A stretch of DNA of 64,000 nucleotides from Meghimatium bilineatum (lineage: Eukaryota > Mollusca > Gastropoda > Stylommatophora > Philomycidae): contig CM067317.1 of the NCBI GenBank assembly GCA_034231615.1, positions 50,736,282 through 50,800,281 of the forward strand, in the 5' to 3' direction. Every line of letters starts with the position of its first letter. The first letter of the stretch is position 1. Below are positions 11,313 through 22,588 of the stretch, in pieces. Position numbers and translations under genes: made by a program. The notes below the pieces were generated by a model. It made no database searches and had not been told where the DNA came from. It worked only from the letters and a program-made list of their open reading frames with translations.

Positions 11313-11844
11313 GTATGTTTCTATCTTTTGAACATTTGAATTACTGTAGTAAATTTAATATAGAAATTGCTGTGCAAAAATAGATTTAGAAAATACTTGT
11401 AGAATAATTTCATTGTAATTTTTCTCTTTGGTTAGAGATGGAACAAGTAATCATCAATATATATCAGGCCAGGGGCATTGTGCATGTATCAGCACACTAT
11501 TCAACCCACTTGGTCTGTAGTCAATCTTTGTATGGTGTCCCATGATTTTCTTGTTATATTACAACTTTCACCACTGCTAGTCATGCAAGTATTATATAGT
11601 GCATGTCCATTCCACTGAAATATTAGTTTATTTGCTACTCTTTTTTAATGTCTTATTTTTTCCTTTCATATATATATATGATACTGATATTTTTCTCAAA
11701 CTACCATCCTAGAGGGCGAGACTGTTTGCTGTGGTCTAAATCCCCCAAAAGTTTTTTTTACCAGCTCATTGAGTTGTTCCTAAAACTGGTTATTTGTCTT
11801 GGTATAAACTTCTGTAAACTGCAACTGGTAAACTCCCACTTTTA

Positions 11845-11975
11845 TCTGGCTCTGTGACAACCAAGGTGCCAGGTTTAATTCTCATTAGAGGCAATTATGC
11901 ATGTGAAAAGAGTATTAAAGGGAACATTGCTGAGTTGATGGCAACACCCTGAATAGGCTACCAATTTATTGTTTA
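11845..11975 (+). mobile_element. tRNA-derived SINE, family 3, partial
   Basis: Contains CTCTGTGACAACCAAGGTGCC and a degenerate B box (AGGTTTAATTCTC), then GGCTACCAATTTATTG near the end. It aligns with 53838-54030. Confidence 0.55.
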
Positions 11976-12315
11976 GTGGCTGCATTAGCTTGTCACTTTT
12001 TCTTTCATCCTTTTTACTATTTCTTTTGGGCCATACAATATCAAATTGTGAAGTATCAATTTGTGAAAATTTTTCTGAAACATTCTGTATTATGTGGCTT
12101 ATATGTGTTGCCCTTGTTTGCCTTGTGAACTCTTCCACCCCTTATGCCACAAGGCAAACATGGGCCACAGCATATAGATAGATATGTGGTGGTATTCAGT
12201 GCTTTTGCTATCTGTGATCCATCATTTTTCTAGATGAACTCCGACTTGATATCCATTGTATAAAAATGTTGTTGCATTTAGCAAAGTTCTATCTGGCTGT
12301 TAAACCTTTTGTATG

Positions 12316-12410
12316 TTGTGAGATACTCTCTTATTTGTAGTTTGTTATATTCAATGTCTAAGCTTGTAGAGTGTCTATTTGTAGTTTGTTATATTCAATG
12401 TCTAAGCTTG
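12316..12410. repeat. 44-bp tandem duplication at a LINE target site
   Basis: 'TATTTGTAGTTTGTTATATT' plus CAATGTCTAAGCTTG occurs twice in succession. The second copy ends exactly where the LINE at 12411 begins, and the sequence after the LINE resumes with AAGCTTGTAGAGTG, as after the first copy. Confidence 0.85.
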
Positions 12411-13037
12411 CAAGATCATAGTGAATGATATAGTATTAAAACAGGTCCACCAATTCAAATATCTAGGTACAATTATTACAGCAGATGGAAGAAGTTCAAC
12501 AGAAATAAGATGCAGAATAGGACAGGCAAAAACAACATTCAGAAAAATGAAAAATATACTGTGTAATATGACCTTGTCATTAGAGGTGAGAAAGAGAGTT
12601 CTGCAGTGCTATATAACCCCTATACTAACATATGGGTGCGAGTCTTGGACAATAAACAAACTGGAAAGTGGGAGATTGGAGGCAACAGAGATGTGGTTCT
12701 ACAGAAGAATGCTGAGAATACCATGGACTGCCAGAAAAACTAATTTAGAAGTGTTAAAAGAGTTAAATGCGAAACGGACCTTAATCAAGAATATAAGAAA
12801 AAGGCAATCTTCTTTTTTTGGCCACTTCATGAGACAGGCAGGTTTAGAGAACATAATCACAACAGGCAAGATTGAAGGCACCAGAGACAGAGGGCGACAA
12901 CGTGAGAAAATATTAGACAGTTTGACAACTTGGCACTGCAAAGAAACAACAATGACTTTGATACATAATACTGTGGACAGAGAGCTGTGGAGAGCCATGA
13001 CCGCCTACGCCACCCGGCATGGCACATGATGATGATG
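12411..13037 (+). mobile_element. Young 5'-truncated LINE (reverse-transcriptase C-terminus)
   Basis: A 627-base insertion with AAGCTTG on both sides (12404-12410 and 13038-13044). Its forward frame (12421-13029) is open: [31 protein letters not shown], '[19 protein letters not shown]', [14 protein letters not shown] and [18 protein letters not shown], ending ATRHGT. The protein differs from the copy at 30374-32102 at about six of 202 positions, so both are recent. The 3' end runs into (GATGAT)n, an RTE-like type of tail. It lies in intron 2 and has no effect on exons. Confidence 0.93.
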
Positions 13038-13238
13038 AAGCTTGTAGAGTGGCTATTCATCCTACTTCTTATCTATTTCACAACTGCCAAGAGTTTTACT
13101 AATGTGTTGAATTTTATACATGTCAACTTGTATATATTTTCTGTGTTTTGTAGAGAATTTACTTGTTTACTTAAATTATTGATGTATTAATATTAAGTAC
13201 AGTACTCTTTTTACAGAATTTGGTGTCAAAAACATAAT

Positions 13239-14100
13239 TTAACACTTTGCTGACCAAGTAATCCAGAACATATTTATCTGTCATTACCGAGGGTGTATAG
13301 GAATGTTTTTATAACAATAGCGTAGTCTTTAAAATTCTGTATAAAATAGAATTACACATGCAACAGACGAATTCTATTAATTTCCTATAGAGAGCAAAAG
13401 AGAAATTTGTACATAAGAAATAAAATAGGGATGGATGCAGGTGTATAAGAACTATTGCATTCAATAGTGAAATGATGAAAACTAGCATGGTTTGAATATG
13501 TATGCAGATATGATTCCTTGTCAAAAACAATACTGCAGGGAACCATTGAAGCGGGATGGGACAACATTAAGGAATAGACAGGACAAGATTTTTTCTCACT
13601 CATCTGCATTGTTGAAGATAGCAATCACTGGAGGACTCTGTGTGTGTTGGAGCATCCAATGTGGTACCCCTATGACCCTGATGGGCTGCGGGTTTATAGA
13701 TAAATAAATTAAATCGAACTCGTGTGAAAGAGCCTTGAAACTTTCTATGTGTCGTAATGAATGTTTGCACTTTCTCAATGAATTTCAAATTTAACAGAGT
13801 TATGTAAAGTACAAAATCTTACTTATTATAATTCTAAACCTAAATCTATATTACTTTTTATATAGGCCTATTATACAATCTCACCTTCGAATGCTCCGAT
13901 ATAATATTGAGTAAAACTGATGAATGTCATCTAATAACCGTTTTTCACGGGTGCAGCCATTTTATAACAACATAGTTTTCCTGGTGAGCTATTTTTAGCA
14001 ACAGTATCACTACATTGCTGTATTTGTGAAGTATCATAAGGGTTTGGATGATCACCAAGGCTCTATAATGGAAATTCTAAAATGGTCTGTAAAGTGTTAA
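13239..14100. mobile_element. piggyBac-like non-autonomous element, family 2
   Basis: Bounded by TTAA on both sides, with inverted ends CACTTTGCTGACCAAG and, reversed, CACTTTACAGACCATT. The TTAA duplication plus C-pyrimidine-rich inverted ends points to the piggyBac superfamily. The interior holds a LINE fragment. A partial relative is at 43119-43434. No transposase frame is visible. Confidence 0.75.
13440..13708 (+). pseudogene. LINE 3'-end fragment nested in the piggyBac-like element
   Basis: Forward frames give FEYVCRYDSLSKTILQGTIE, then a degenerate WDNIKE.TGQDF, then WRTLCVLEHPMWYPYDPDGL, matching the tail at 61098-61245. Frame breaks are present. Confidence 0.7.
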
Positions 14101-14399
14101 ATATTATTTTGAGCTAACTGTAAATAAACAATGATCTTTTTGGAAGTTAATGGATGTGAAACATGCACATGGGAACTCTAATTTGATCATCCATCTGTGA
14201 TAGGACAAAGCACTAGTCAACTTTTTATATATACTTTTTATATATATTTTTTTTAGATATACTTTTTATCATGCTTTTGACATATGCTATCTTTCTGATG
14301 TCTTCATTTCTCATTCTGTCTCTTCTAGGGACGTTTATAGACTTTCTCAGGCATTTGATCTTGCATGTTGTAATCTTTCTCAAGACCGTTTTTGTTTTC

Positions 14400-14600
14400 A
14401 CACACTTCCAACCATCAGATAGTGCCCCTCAAAAAGCATTACTATACAGACAAAGCCAGGGGAAGGCCACGCAAAAGATGGATTACAGACATAAAAGAAT
14501 CAAACAAAAATATATGAGGTGCACAAAAAGAGAACTCTTCTACCCCTGATACTGCAAGGCATAAAGGGATATAAAGTGAAAAGAAAGAGAAACAAGAAGA
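14400..14600 (+). pseudogene. Small LINE 3'-end fragment
   Basis: The piece reading 'KRELFYP' followed by a stop, with the surrounding KATQKMDYRHKRIKQ, matches the C-terminus of the LINE at 28507-30135 (RELFYP). Very decayed. Confidence 0.5.
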
Positions 14601-14844
14601 CAGTATGTTACAGAGTTTGTTTTTTGGCACCTCACCTCAATTTAAATTGATAAATTTTGCAGTCTTCTGTAAAAATGCTTCCTACATACATAAATTCTGA
14701 TGTCTGTTTTAGTTTTGTGCCATTAGTTTTAGTTTGGGAATGAACACTAAAAATAAAATATAATTTCTGTCTTCCTAACATTGTTGAAGCAGGGTAAAAA
14801 ATTAGGTAACCATTTTCATTGCATTTGAACATAAACAAATACAA

Positions 14845-14912
14845 TCTTGTTGGTAGTATATCCGATTCAGGACAGAAATCAAATTTTGTTTGGCTGTAGT
14901 GATTTTCAAAGT
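14845..14912 (-). mobile_element. SINE family 3, 3' fragment
   Basis: 'GTTGGTAGTATATCCGATTC' then TTGGCTGTAGTGATTTT is the reverse of the family-3 3' half (AAAATCGCTACAGCCAAAA ... GGATATGCTACCAATTT at 53955-54020). Confidence 0.5.
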
Positions 14913-15179
14913 ACTATTTATGTACAGTACATTGTCATTGCTTGCTGAATGGTCCAGATACCAAACTTCCTAGTGTTTTATGTTTTTTCCAATTGCGCCT
15001 TACAACTCGACTAAGAAGCCAGTTCAGCTTTGTCAAAGACTTGATAATATCTGAATACATTAATATTTCTATAAACAACTTTGTCAGAAGGATTAGAAAT
15101 TTTGATCATAAAATTGAGATTCTTCTAGAACTGTTGTTTACATGAATGATTTGGATAATAATGGTTCTTTATTTGGCAG

Positions 15180-15257
15180 CTGAGGTTGATGGTGTCCAAA
15201 GTTGGCTACCCTGAGTATATTATGGATGATAAAAGACTTAATGACCTCTATAAAATG
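15180..15257 (+). CDS. M13 metallopeptidase, exon 3
   Basis: 26 codons after a TTTGGCAG acceptor, ending at ATG before GTAACC. The peptide contains KVGYPEYIMDDKRLNDLY, the family's IGYPd.i.d...L...Y block that follows the WM..TK helix. Phase 0 on both sides. It is too short for a generic open-reading-frame search and is recognised only by family pattern and splice sites. Confidence 0.9.
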
Positions 15258-15305
15258 GTAACCTGTTTGATTTTCTGTTATTTAAAAATCTAACAACCTA
15301 AATTA

Positions 15306-15560
15306 TCTTTACTGGAGGCCATGGTGGCTAGATTGCCACAACTGTGAGCTCCACTATTTTGTGATGGTTAAAAGCTATGATATAGCCAAATTAGCACAAA
15401 GTCAGATGTGGCAGGCCATTGGCACAAATAAAATGGCTACAAAAAACATGTCAGTTTTTTTACTACATTCTGTTAGGAATCCAGTAGGACCATTGTCCTG
15501 CTTTATGAGAGATCCTGTGCCTGCCTTATGAGAGATCCTGTGAGAGTTAGAAATCTAACC
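15306..15560 (+). mobile_element. SINE family 4, diverged
   Basis: 'GTCAGATGTGGCAGGCCATT', GGCACAAATAAAATGG, 'AATCCAGTAGGACCATTGTC' and CTTTATGAGAGATCC correspond to the same blocks at 20915-21090 and 51262-51392. Located 50 bases after exon 3. Confidence 0.6.
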
Positions 15561-15920
15561 CCAAAAAACAACAAATATGAATCAATTGGTCAAACATTCA
15601 TAGTTAAAAGGAGCATACCTCATCAAAGTGTGGTACTTTTTACTTAACCAAAACTAACCCAATTTTCTGTCATGAATGTAAGAATCAGATATTTTAAACT
15701 ATGAGTTTGTGTTTATATAATGAATATTTGTATGAGCACACATTATGAAAGATTAGTTATTGAACCAACTGTGTCATATTAGTGGTTCCTGTTGCCCCTC
15801 ATTAATAAAAGAATATTATAAGAAGTTGTCATTCACTGTAGAGAATTATGGGAACCTCTAAATGCATTTATGTTGTCTCACACCAATTTGTCCATTGAAA
15901 TATAAGTATGCTATCCCAGA

Positions 15921-16700
15921 GAATCTTCCTGGTATAGTGGTTAAACTGTTCGCTATGTGCTCATGAGGTTATGGTTTGACTCCACTTATAATGTCTCGCT
16001 TATAAAAGTGGATTTTGTTTAGATCCCTGAGAAGTATCACTTGAAGCTATGAAGTTTGTGTTTAGATTCCTGAGAAGTATCACTTGAAGCTATGAAGTTA
16101 TTGTTTAGATCCCTGAGAAGTATCACTTGAAGCTATGAAGTTTGTGTTTAGATCCCTGAGAAGTATCACTTGAAGCTATGAAGTTATTGTTTAGATCCCT
16201 GAGAGGTATCACTTGAAGCTATGAAGTTTGTGTTTAGATCCCTGAGAAGTATCACTTGAAGCTATGAAGTTATTGTTTAGATCCCTGAGAAGTATCACTT
16301 GAAGCTATGAAGTTTGTGTTTAGATCCCTGAGAAGTATCACTTGAAGCTATGAAGTTATTGTTTAGATCCCTGAGAAGTATCACTTGAAGCTATGAATTT
16401 TGTGTTTAGATTCCTGAGAAGTATCACTTGAAGCTATGAAGTTATTGTTTAGATCCCTGAGAAGTATCACTTGAAGCTATGAAGTTTGTGTTTAGATCCC
16501 TGAGAAGTATCACTTGAAGCTATGAAGTTATTGTTTAGATCCCTGAGAAGTATCACTTGAAGCTATGAAGTTTGTGTTTAGATCCCTGAGAAGTATCACT
16601 TGAAGCTATGAAGTTAGGTTTTATGAGCGGTACTCTTGGCAGGAGACATATTGTTTCATTGAGAGAGACATGGGTTCATATGGGATAATGCAAGAACAAT
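15921..16700 (+). mobile_element. tRNA-derived SINE (family 1) carrying an internal minisatellite
   Basis: The 5' end has a tRNA-like A box (TGGTATAGTGG) and a degenerate B box (GGTTTGACTCC) about 40 bases on, so the head derives from a tRNA (Pol III) promoter. Sister copies at 50095 and 54173 run straight from this head through one AGCTA(C/T)..G.AGTTA.G block to 'CATTGAGAG.GACA' and 'ATATGGG'. Here the middle block has been amplified about 14 times (16012-16616) before the same 3' half resumes at 16617. Confidence 0.8.
16012..16616. repeat. 43-bp minisatellite, 14 units, alternating dimer
   Basis: 'CACTTGAAGCTATGAAG' recurs every 43 bases from 16039 to 16598. Units alternate between TTTGTG and TTATTG before TTTAGATCCCTGAG, giving an 86-base higher-order repeat. 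Units are almost identical, implying recent unequal exchange or slippage in pairs. Confidence 0.95.
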
Positions 16701-17429
16701 TAAGTCAATTCTCTAAGCCTTTTCAATTGTTTCTTTTAAACTATCCTGTTGTGCTAAGGTGATAGTTAGTTAGTCATTAGATCATCATCACTACACACAG
16801 TAAATGTGCATAGGTGCTCTGGTTGTTCTTTGAGTGTGTCTGCAATTACATGATGACTAACAGTTCTAGTTCTTTGTTGGTTGATTCGACATTCTTCTAA
16901 ACCGACAGTGATGCTAACTTCTGGCAACACCATATTTCAAGATCAGCACTTTTATTCTGAACATTGTGAAAAAATCATTACTCTTATTAATTTAATCTGT
17001 CCATGCTGTTTCTTGTGAAGACTTTATATGTCTGCTCAATCAATTGCATTACATCTTAATACAGTGGCAGCAAATGCCAGCTCATCTGCTCTTTCAGTGA
17101 ACACCTGTATGACCATGCATGAAAATGAATGGTACTATAGTGATGGTCTTTTTGAGAATTGACTTCCATGTACTCAAGTGATCCCATATGTACTCTATGT
17201 CCCTTTCAACAAAGCAGCATGGCGTCTGACAAGTGAAGCATTCAATGCATATAGCTCCATATCTCGAGTGATAATTGCAAAGAACCTATAAATAAATGTT
17301 CATGTGAACTAGAAATTGCAACCAGATTTTAAATCTAAAACTTTGTAAAAATGAAGGAAAATGGCCTGACTACCATGGCCTGTAGATGTAAAAGTTATGT
17401 CTTGAGAGCATAAGGATGACCAAAAGATA

Positions 17430-17650
17430 AATTGGTAGCATATCCTATTCAGGACAGCAATCAACCTTGCATTTTTTGGCTGTAGTAATTTTTACAGAGC
17501 ACTTCTGTGACAGCCAAGGTACAGAGTTCAATCTCTGCCACAGGCAGTTGTGCGTATGGACTGTTCAGAAAACAATGACAAACTACTGAACATATTTATA
17601 TTGCTTAGAAAATCACTACAGCCAAAAGATAAATAGACAATACAAAATGC
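17430..17650. mobile_element. Two SINE family-3 pieces in inverted arrangement
   Basis: 17430-17505 is the reversed 3' half (ATTGGTAGCATATCCTATTC, TTTTTTGGCTGTAGTAATTT). It is followed at once by a forward head GCACTTCTGTGACAGCCAAG and B box GAGTTCAATCTC, then the 3' half again ending ATCACTACAGCCAAAAGATA. The two abut without spacer. Confidence 0.6.
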
Positions 17651-17734
17651 TAGACAATTGAAATCACAAAAACTTTTTAAAATGCTGAACATAACACACC
17701 ATTCCTATACTTCTTAAAACTCGTCACAATTGTA

Positions 17735-18015
17735 ACTGGTTATTTATTATTAAACTAATGATGTTAAGTATTATTGAACTAATGTTTACATTTAAATTGT
17801 AACTGCTTACTTGTGATTGAACTAATTACTACACTGTACATATAAATTGTAAGTGGTTATTTAACTAATTATGACATGTAAATTTTAAATGGTTCTTTGT
17901 TATTGAACTGATTGTTACATGTAGGGGCCTAAGTTGTTTATTTGTTATTGAACTGATTGTTACATGTATGGGCCTAAGTTGTTTATTTGTATTTGAACTT
18001 ATGATGACATGTAAA
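17735..18015. repeat. Diverged ~50-bp tandem repeat upstream of exon 4
   Basis: 'TTGTAACTGGTTATTTATTA' and TTGAACTAATGTTTACAT recur with variation at least five times. The last two units share GTTACATGTA(G/T)GGGCCTAAG. It ends 45 bases before the exon. Confidence 0.7.
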
Positions 18016-18059
18016 TAAAGATCATAACTGAAAATGGCATTATGGATTTCTGTTAACAG

Positions 18060-18163
18060 ATCCCAGTGAATGAGAATGAGTACTTAGAGAGCTTTGTAGC
18101 ATCTTCAAACTTAGTCGTGCTGGAGCGCTTAAAAAAACTAAGGGAACCAAAGAATAAAGCTAG
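18060..18163 (+). CDS. M13 metallopeptidase, exon 4
   Basis: Starts after TTAACAG with IPVNENEYLESFV and ends with KLREPKNKA plus two bases (AG) of a split Arg codon. This matches the family's 'Y..N......f....l.kl..p.d...W' block. The donor GTTGGA is weaker than the others. The intron begins with a 25-bp minisatellite about 20 bases downstream. The open frame running on from 18163 is satellite sequence, not protein. Confidence 0.88.
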
Positions 18164-18179
18164 GTTGGATATACTATTT

Positions 18180-18735
18180 ACTTGTAGTATACATGATCTC
18201 ATTTCATGTTATTCATCTCATTTATCTGCAGCTATATTCATCTTATATGTCTGTAGTGTTATTCATCTCATTTATCTGCAGCTATATTCATCTTATATGT
18301 CTGTAGTGTTATTCATCTAATTTACTTGTGGTGTTATTCATATCAGTTACTTGTGGCATTATTCTTCTCATTTACTTGTGGTGTTGTTCATTTTATTTAC
18401 CTGTGGTGTTATTTATCTCATTTACTTGTGGTGTTGTTCATTTTATTTACCTGTGGTGTTATTTATCTCATTTACTTGTGGTGTTTTTCATTTTATTTAC
18501 CTGTGGTGTTATTTATCTCATTTACTTGTGGCGTTATTAATCTCATTTACCGGTAGTGTTATTAATCTCATTTACCAGTAGTGTTATTAATCTCATTTAC
18601 CGGTAGTGTTATTAATCTCATTTACCGGTAGTGTTATTAATCTCATTTACCGGTAGTGTTATTAATCATTTACCTGTGACGTTGTTCATTTAATTTACTT
18701 CTGGTGTTATTCATCTTATTTACATGGGTGAAATA
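18180..18735. repeat. 25-bp minisatellite directly after exon 4
   Basis: Units of TCATTTACTTGTGGTGTTAT plus TCATC (25 bases, often as 50-base pairs) run from about 17 bases past the exon-4 splice donor. Because 25 is not a multiple of three and units lack stops, all three forward frames stay open; these frames are not genes. Confidence 0.93.
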
Positions 18736-19027
18736 TCATGACTTGTTTATTTGTATTGAATTTGTTGATGTTGTCTTGTTTATAGTTTCCAATTAATTTT
18801 TTTCACTGAGGTTGCATTAATTATTTTAGCAGACATTTTATTTTCCTAAAACTTTGAGACAAATGGGACTACTTTCATTTTTGTTTCATCTGTTTTTTCA
18901 TTTTATTTATATTTTAAGTTCCTTGTGGATTTTCTCAAGCTTTGACTTTGAGTATGGCATTTGTTATGTAATCTGCTCTTTAATCTGCAAGCAAGAAGAC
19001 AATAGCCACTAATATTTTATGGTAGTG

Positions 19028-19235
19028 TGTCCTGATATAACCTAATTGGACTTTGTTATCTGCTGGTTGAAAGGGGCATGCCTCTCCAAAAGAGAGGCAA
19101 ACTCATTAACTACCTACCCGTAAAAAGGATGCCCTGATATAACCAATATGGACAGCAGATCTAGGTTGAAAGGATCGGTCCTCGACCAAATGAGGTGAAA
19201 CCATCACTAAACAAACCCATAAAAAGTAAGCCTAA
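19028..19235. repeat. ~103-bp diverged tandem duplication
   Basis: 'CCTGATATAACC', then GGTTGAAAGG, then CC(A/G)TAAAAA occur in the same order at 19030 and 19133. Confidence 0.6.
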
Positions 19236-19309
19236 GCTTTTTTTGTAACTTCTTCAATGCACATCAATAAAGTAGGTACTTGGACAAAGTTTTCAAAATA
19301 GTGCTACAT

Positions 19310-19598
19310 AATTACTAATCGCCCGTGTGTTGCCAGGGCCTGAAAGAGGAGCAAAGAATAGCAACACTGTTTACCTTCCATGCATGTCGTAAGAGGTGAC
19401 GAAGGAGGTTATGGGATGGAGTTGGATGTCCCATCCCATATAGGGTCAGTAGACCCAAAGCCATGCTGAAGTCGGATGTTTCAGGCCAAAAGGCGCAGAT
19501 ATCGCAGCAATGCTGTAAACCATGACACAATGCATTCCGTTCTCTGGACTACATCCTGCTAATCTGCAGGAGTTTGAGAACGAACGCAGAAGAAGATT
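19310..19598 (+). mobile_element. SINE family 4, long copy
   Basis: The best-preserved copy of the family: TTACCTTCCATGCATGTCGT, GCCATGCTGAAGTCGGATGT, 'CATTCCGTTCTCTGGACTAC' and a terminal GAACGCAGAAGAAGA. Parallel to 3205-3435 throughout. Confidence 0.75.
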
Positions 19599-19599
19599 A

Positions 19600-20800
19600 C
19601 AAATAATATAGTTAGATGGCCCTTAAAAATTGCAATTCAACAATATTTCAACCAAGTAAATATGTCAACCCTGAAAAAAATGTATACATTTTTCTAATAA
19701 TTTGATATCAAAATAATTTATATGACACATAGGCCTATAGGAAAATATAAATAAAACGTGTGACTACAAAATATAGGCAAGCTGATAATTTCTAAATTAT
19801 CTTTGTTATTTTCAATCATACAATACAAACTATACATTTTTGTGTTTGCAGAGACATTCGCTTATGTTGATCACATTTCTGGAGTTTTCAGATGGATAGA
19901 TATAACTAATTGATATTCAAAATGGTGGCTAATTAGCATAATTATAATAAAAATAAATTATATATCATTTAAACATAATAAAATACCACAGAAACTATAT
20001 ATTTTTTTATTCGCAAAGACAAGTCGCATCTGTTGATCACATTGCTGTGATTCTCAGATGCACATAGTTAATATTGAAAATGTTAGCTAATTTGTATAAT
20101 TTTAAAAAATGTTGATGTTTTAAAAAATTAACTGCTGTTTTCAGCAATAACCAGCACTCTTAAAAGTTACATATATGAAAAGAAAAATGGTAAATAAATG
20201 TAATAAATCTGGTTTCAAACATGAAAAATGACAAGTTCACTAAATATCACAAGAAATTTATAGCCTAAGCAAAATTTTTCAAACACACTAGTCCCAGATG
20301 TCCAAGTACCTAGATAAATGTATACACTGAAATCATCACAGAATGTTTATTTGTACATAGAAACATTTTAAACTATCCATATAGTTGCTCAAATGGATAT
20401 ACTATACACAACAGATAACATTAGATGCTAGAGCCATATTTCTGACATAAAAAAGTATTTTTGATAATATTTTTCAAATTTTAGTTGTTGTTATGTTTTA
20501 TCATAAAGTTTCATCTAATATACTATGTATTTTGCTCTTCAAACAAGACAAGAGACACATAGGCATATTCTGAAAATGACATTCAACTCTGCACATTTTT
20601 ATGTAGGCTTCTATAGTACATCACTGTACGTTTACAAATAAATAAAGTAATGTTTAAAGACAAAATGTAAACAGACTCTAAATTTTGTTGCTTAGAGAGA
20701 AATGTGTAAAATGTGAACTTAGTTCACATATACTATGAGTTAATGCATTAAACTGAACATAACTGTGTTAATCTTGATTTTGTTCATATTGTATACTTTA
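19600..20800. other. AT-rich intron, no gene
   Basis: No coding or element signature. A diverged direct duplication of about 190 bases is suggested by TGTTGATCACATT(T/G)CTG at about 19868 and 20033, each preceded by (C/T)GC(A/-)(A/G)AGACA. Confidence 0.5.
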
Positions 20801-20807
20801 TTTGCAG

Positions 20808-20866
20808 GTGGCCAGTTCATGCTGCAGTTGTAAATGCTCAATATGATTTGCTAGAAAATGAAATAA
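20808..20866 (+). CDS. M13 metallopeptidase, exon 5 (substrate-binding NA motif)
   Basis: 59 nt after TTTGCAG; the first G completes the split Arg codon, then the frame reads WPVHAAVVNAQYDLLENEI and ends one base into an Ile codon before GTATGT. The VVNA pair is the family's substrate-backbone binding site (Asn-Ala, N542/A543 of human neprilysin). Neprilysin and ECE usually have NAFY or NAYY here; this protein has NAQY, with a polar Gln in place of the aromatic residue. Confidence 0.9.
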
Positions 20867-20914
20867 GTATGTCAATGCTTGTGTATCAATCAATGATTAA
20901 GCATAAATGTTACA

Positions 20915-21090
20915 TGTGTTTTCTTCATCTTCTTCAACGTTCATTCTCAAATTCCCGCTGGATCTCTCTTGTAGTAGGAGCATGGTCCTACTAGATGTCC
21001 AGTAGGATGTAGTCCAGAGAATGGAAATGCGTTGTCTCCATTTTATTTGCGTCATTGACTTGACAGATGCATCTTTGGCAGATATTTACT
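20915..21090 (-). mobile_element. SINE family 4, reverse copy
   Basis: Begins TCTTCTTCAACGTTCATTCT, the reverse complement of the family tail, followed by reversed 'GTAGTCCAGAGAATGGAAAT' and GTAGGACC blocks. Lies about 50 bases after exon 5. Confidence 0.75.
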
Positions 21091-21099
21091 CTAAAGTAA

Positions 21100-21640
21100 A
21101 ATATGAAATTTATAAAGAAAAATAGAATGTTAAGAGAAAAATATGAAAATTGCAGAAACTATAAATTATCTGTGCATATATCCTTGATTAAAACAAATTA
21201 GTTAGTGCACTGGATTCCAGGTTTGGTGGTCATGATTCACATGCAGAAACTGAATACTATTTTTAAATTATTTCTAACATGTTCATACACCTACTGTTTC
21301 ATAATAAATGTATTGAAATGTCTGAAAAAATAAATCTTTGGACCTATCACTTTTGCAAGAACAATTTTAATCCTTTAGAGGAAGGAAAAGAAAGTTCTTG
21401 TGGTAAATTATAAATCTTTAATTTAATCGGAACTGTAATAATATCATTAATTATAATTCTAAGATAATATCTGTTGCAGGCTACAGTTTGTGGCCAAGCT
21501 GGTATGCTCTCTGGCTTCTAGTAGTTAACCCTTTAGCTGCTACACACAAGTTTACTCTTTTCTCTATATTACTGCTAAAAACGAGTTAATCTGATTTTTT
21601 TGTTTCTATACCCTCATTGTTATAAGTGATATAATAGTAA
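21100..21640. other. AT-rich intron, no gene
   Basis: Nothing recognised. AGTTAACCCTTTAGCTGC near 21525 resembles a piggyBac-type TTAA end, but I could not find a partner end. Confidence 0.4.
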
Positions 21641-21904
21641 TGCAAAATTAATTAAACAGGTTACTAAAAACACTTACCTTGCCTATGAATAAAAATATAT
21701 TAAAAAGTATATATAAAAAAACATACAATAAAACTAAACAGGACAATTCTCCACATATCGGCTCAAATGGAACCTTTTTCAAGAGACAAACAACAGTAAA
21801 CACCACAATAATAAACAAAATAGATGACTTAGATTTCATCAAACCTCGTCTCCATGACGCAGGAATGGAAACGCATCTAATAAAAGAGAAAATGCGTGCA
21901 TTCA

Positions 21905-22235
21905 TTATAAACAAACGGGAAAGTGGGAAATTAGAGGCAATATAGATGTGGTTGGGGTGTTTATAATGAATGCAAGAATAATATAAGAAAAAGATAAGAA
22001 AAAGACCCCTTTTGTCACTTTATCAGACAGGCATGTTTTAAGAACATAATCACAACAGGCAAGACTGAAGGGAACAGAGACAGATTTGGACAACGTGAGA
22101 AAATATTAGTTTGACAACCTAGCAAGGCATGGAAACAACAACAATCCTGATAACAATACTGTGGACAGAGAGCCATGGTCACCTATGCCGACCAGAATGG
22201 CATATGATAATGATTGACAAGTAATGATGAGGTTG
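21905..22235 (+). pseudogene. LINE fragment captured in the Penelope-like tail
   Basis: 'AAAGTGGGAAATTAGAGGCA', then 'AACATAATCACAACAGGCAA', then GAGAAAATATTAG, CTGTGGACAGAGAG and ATGGCATATGATAATGATTG align in order with 12660-13040 of the young LINE, with large deletions. The first part (to about 22000) is also present in copy B at 39785-39885. Confidence 0.75.
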
Positions 22236-22553
22236 TGTGGTGGTGGGGTGAGTGGGTTTGGGGAAGGAAGGATACAAGAAGAATCATCATTTGAAAATGC
22301 ATGGAATTAATGTGAAACCAAATATAGACAAACATATATATACAACCACACCTAAACATACATAGAAATGTATACACACACCAAGAGTTAAGAAAGAAAT
22401 ATATAACAAAATGGACACAGATGTGTGAAGGATACCCACACAAAATGCACAGTCATGTAAATGTATCCACACATAGGAAAGGGCTCACACCAGAATAGGC
22501 ATACATATTGACACAGAATGGAGATACGTGCATTAACATAAACAAGCGCTCAC

Positions 22554-22556
<3 letters not shown>

Positions 22557-22583
<27 letters not shown>
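22557..22583. repeat. (AT)n microsatellite
   Basis: About 13 AT repeats inside the Penelope-like tail; the homologous tract in copy B is roughly twice as long. Confidence 0.9.

Positions 22584-22588
<5 letters not shown>

Noticed and set aside
16012..16616. Possible CRISPR-like array
   Set aside because: The repeats are contiguous with no unique spacers and lie inside a SINE in animal DNA; the same holds for the arrays at 49664 and 52391.
18066..18581. Several overlapping 70-84-codon frames in all three forward phases
   Set aside because: Beyond exon 4 (ending 18163) they read through a 25-base minisatellite without stops; the three-phase openness follows from the unit sequence.
21526..21545. 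Possible piggyBac-like end (TTAACCCTTTAGCTGC)
   Set aside because: No partner inverted end with TTAA was found at a plausible distance.
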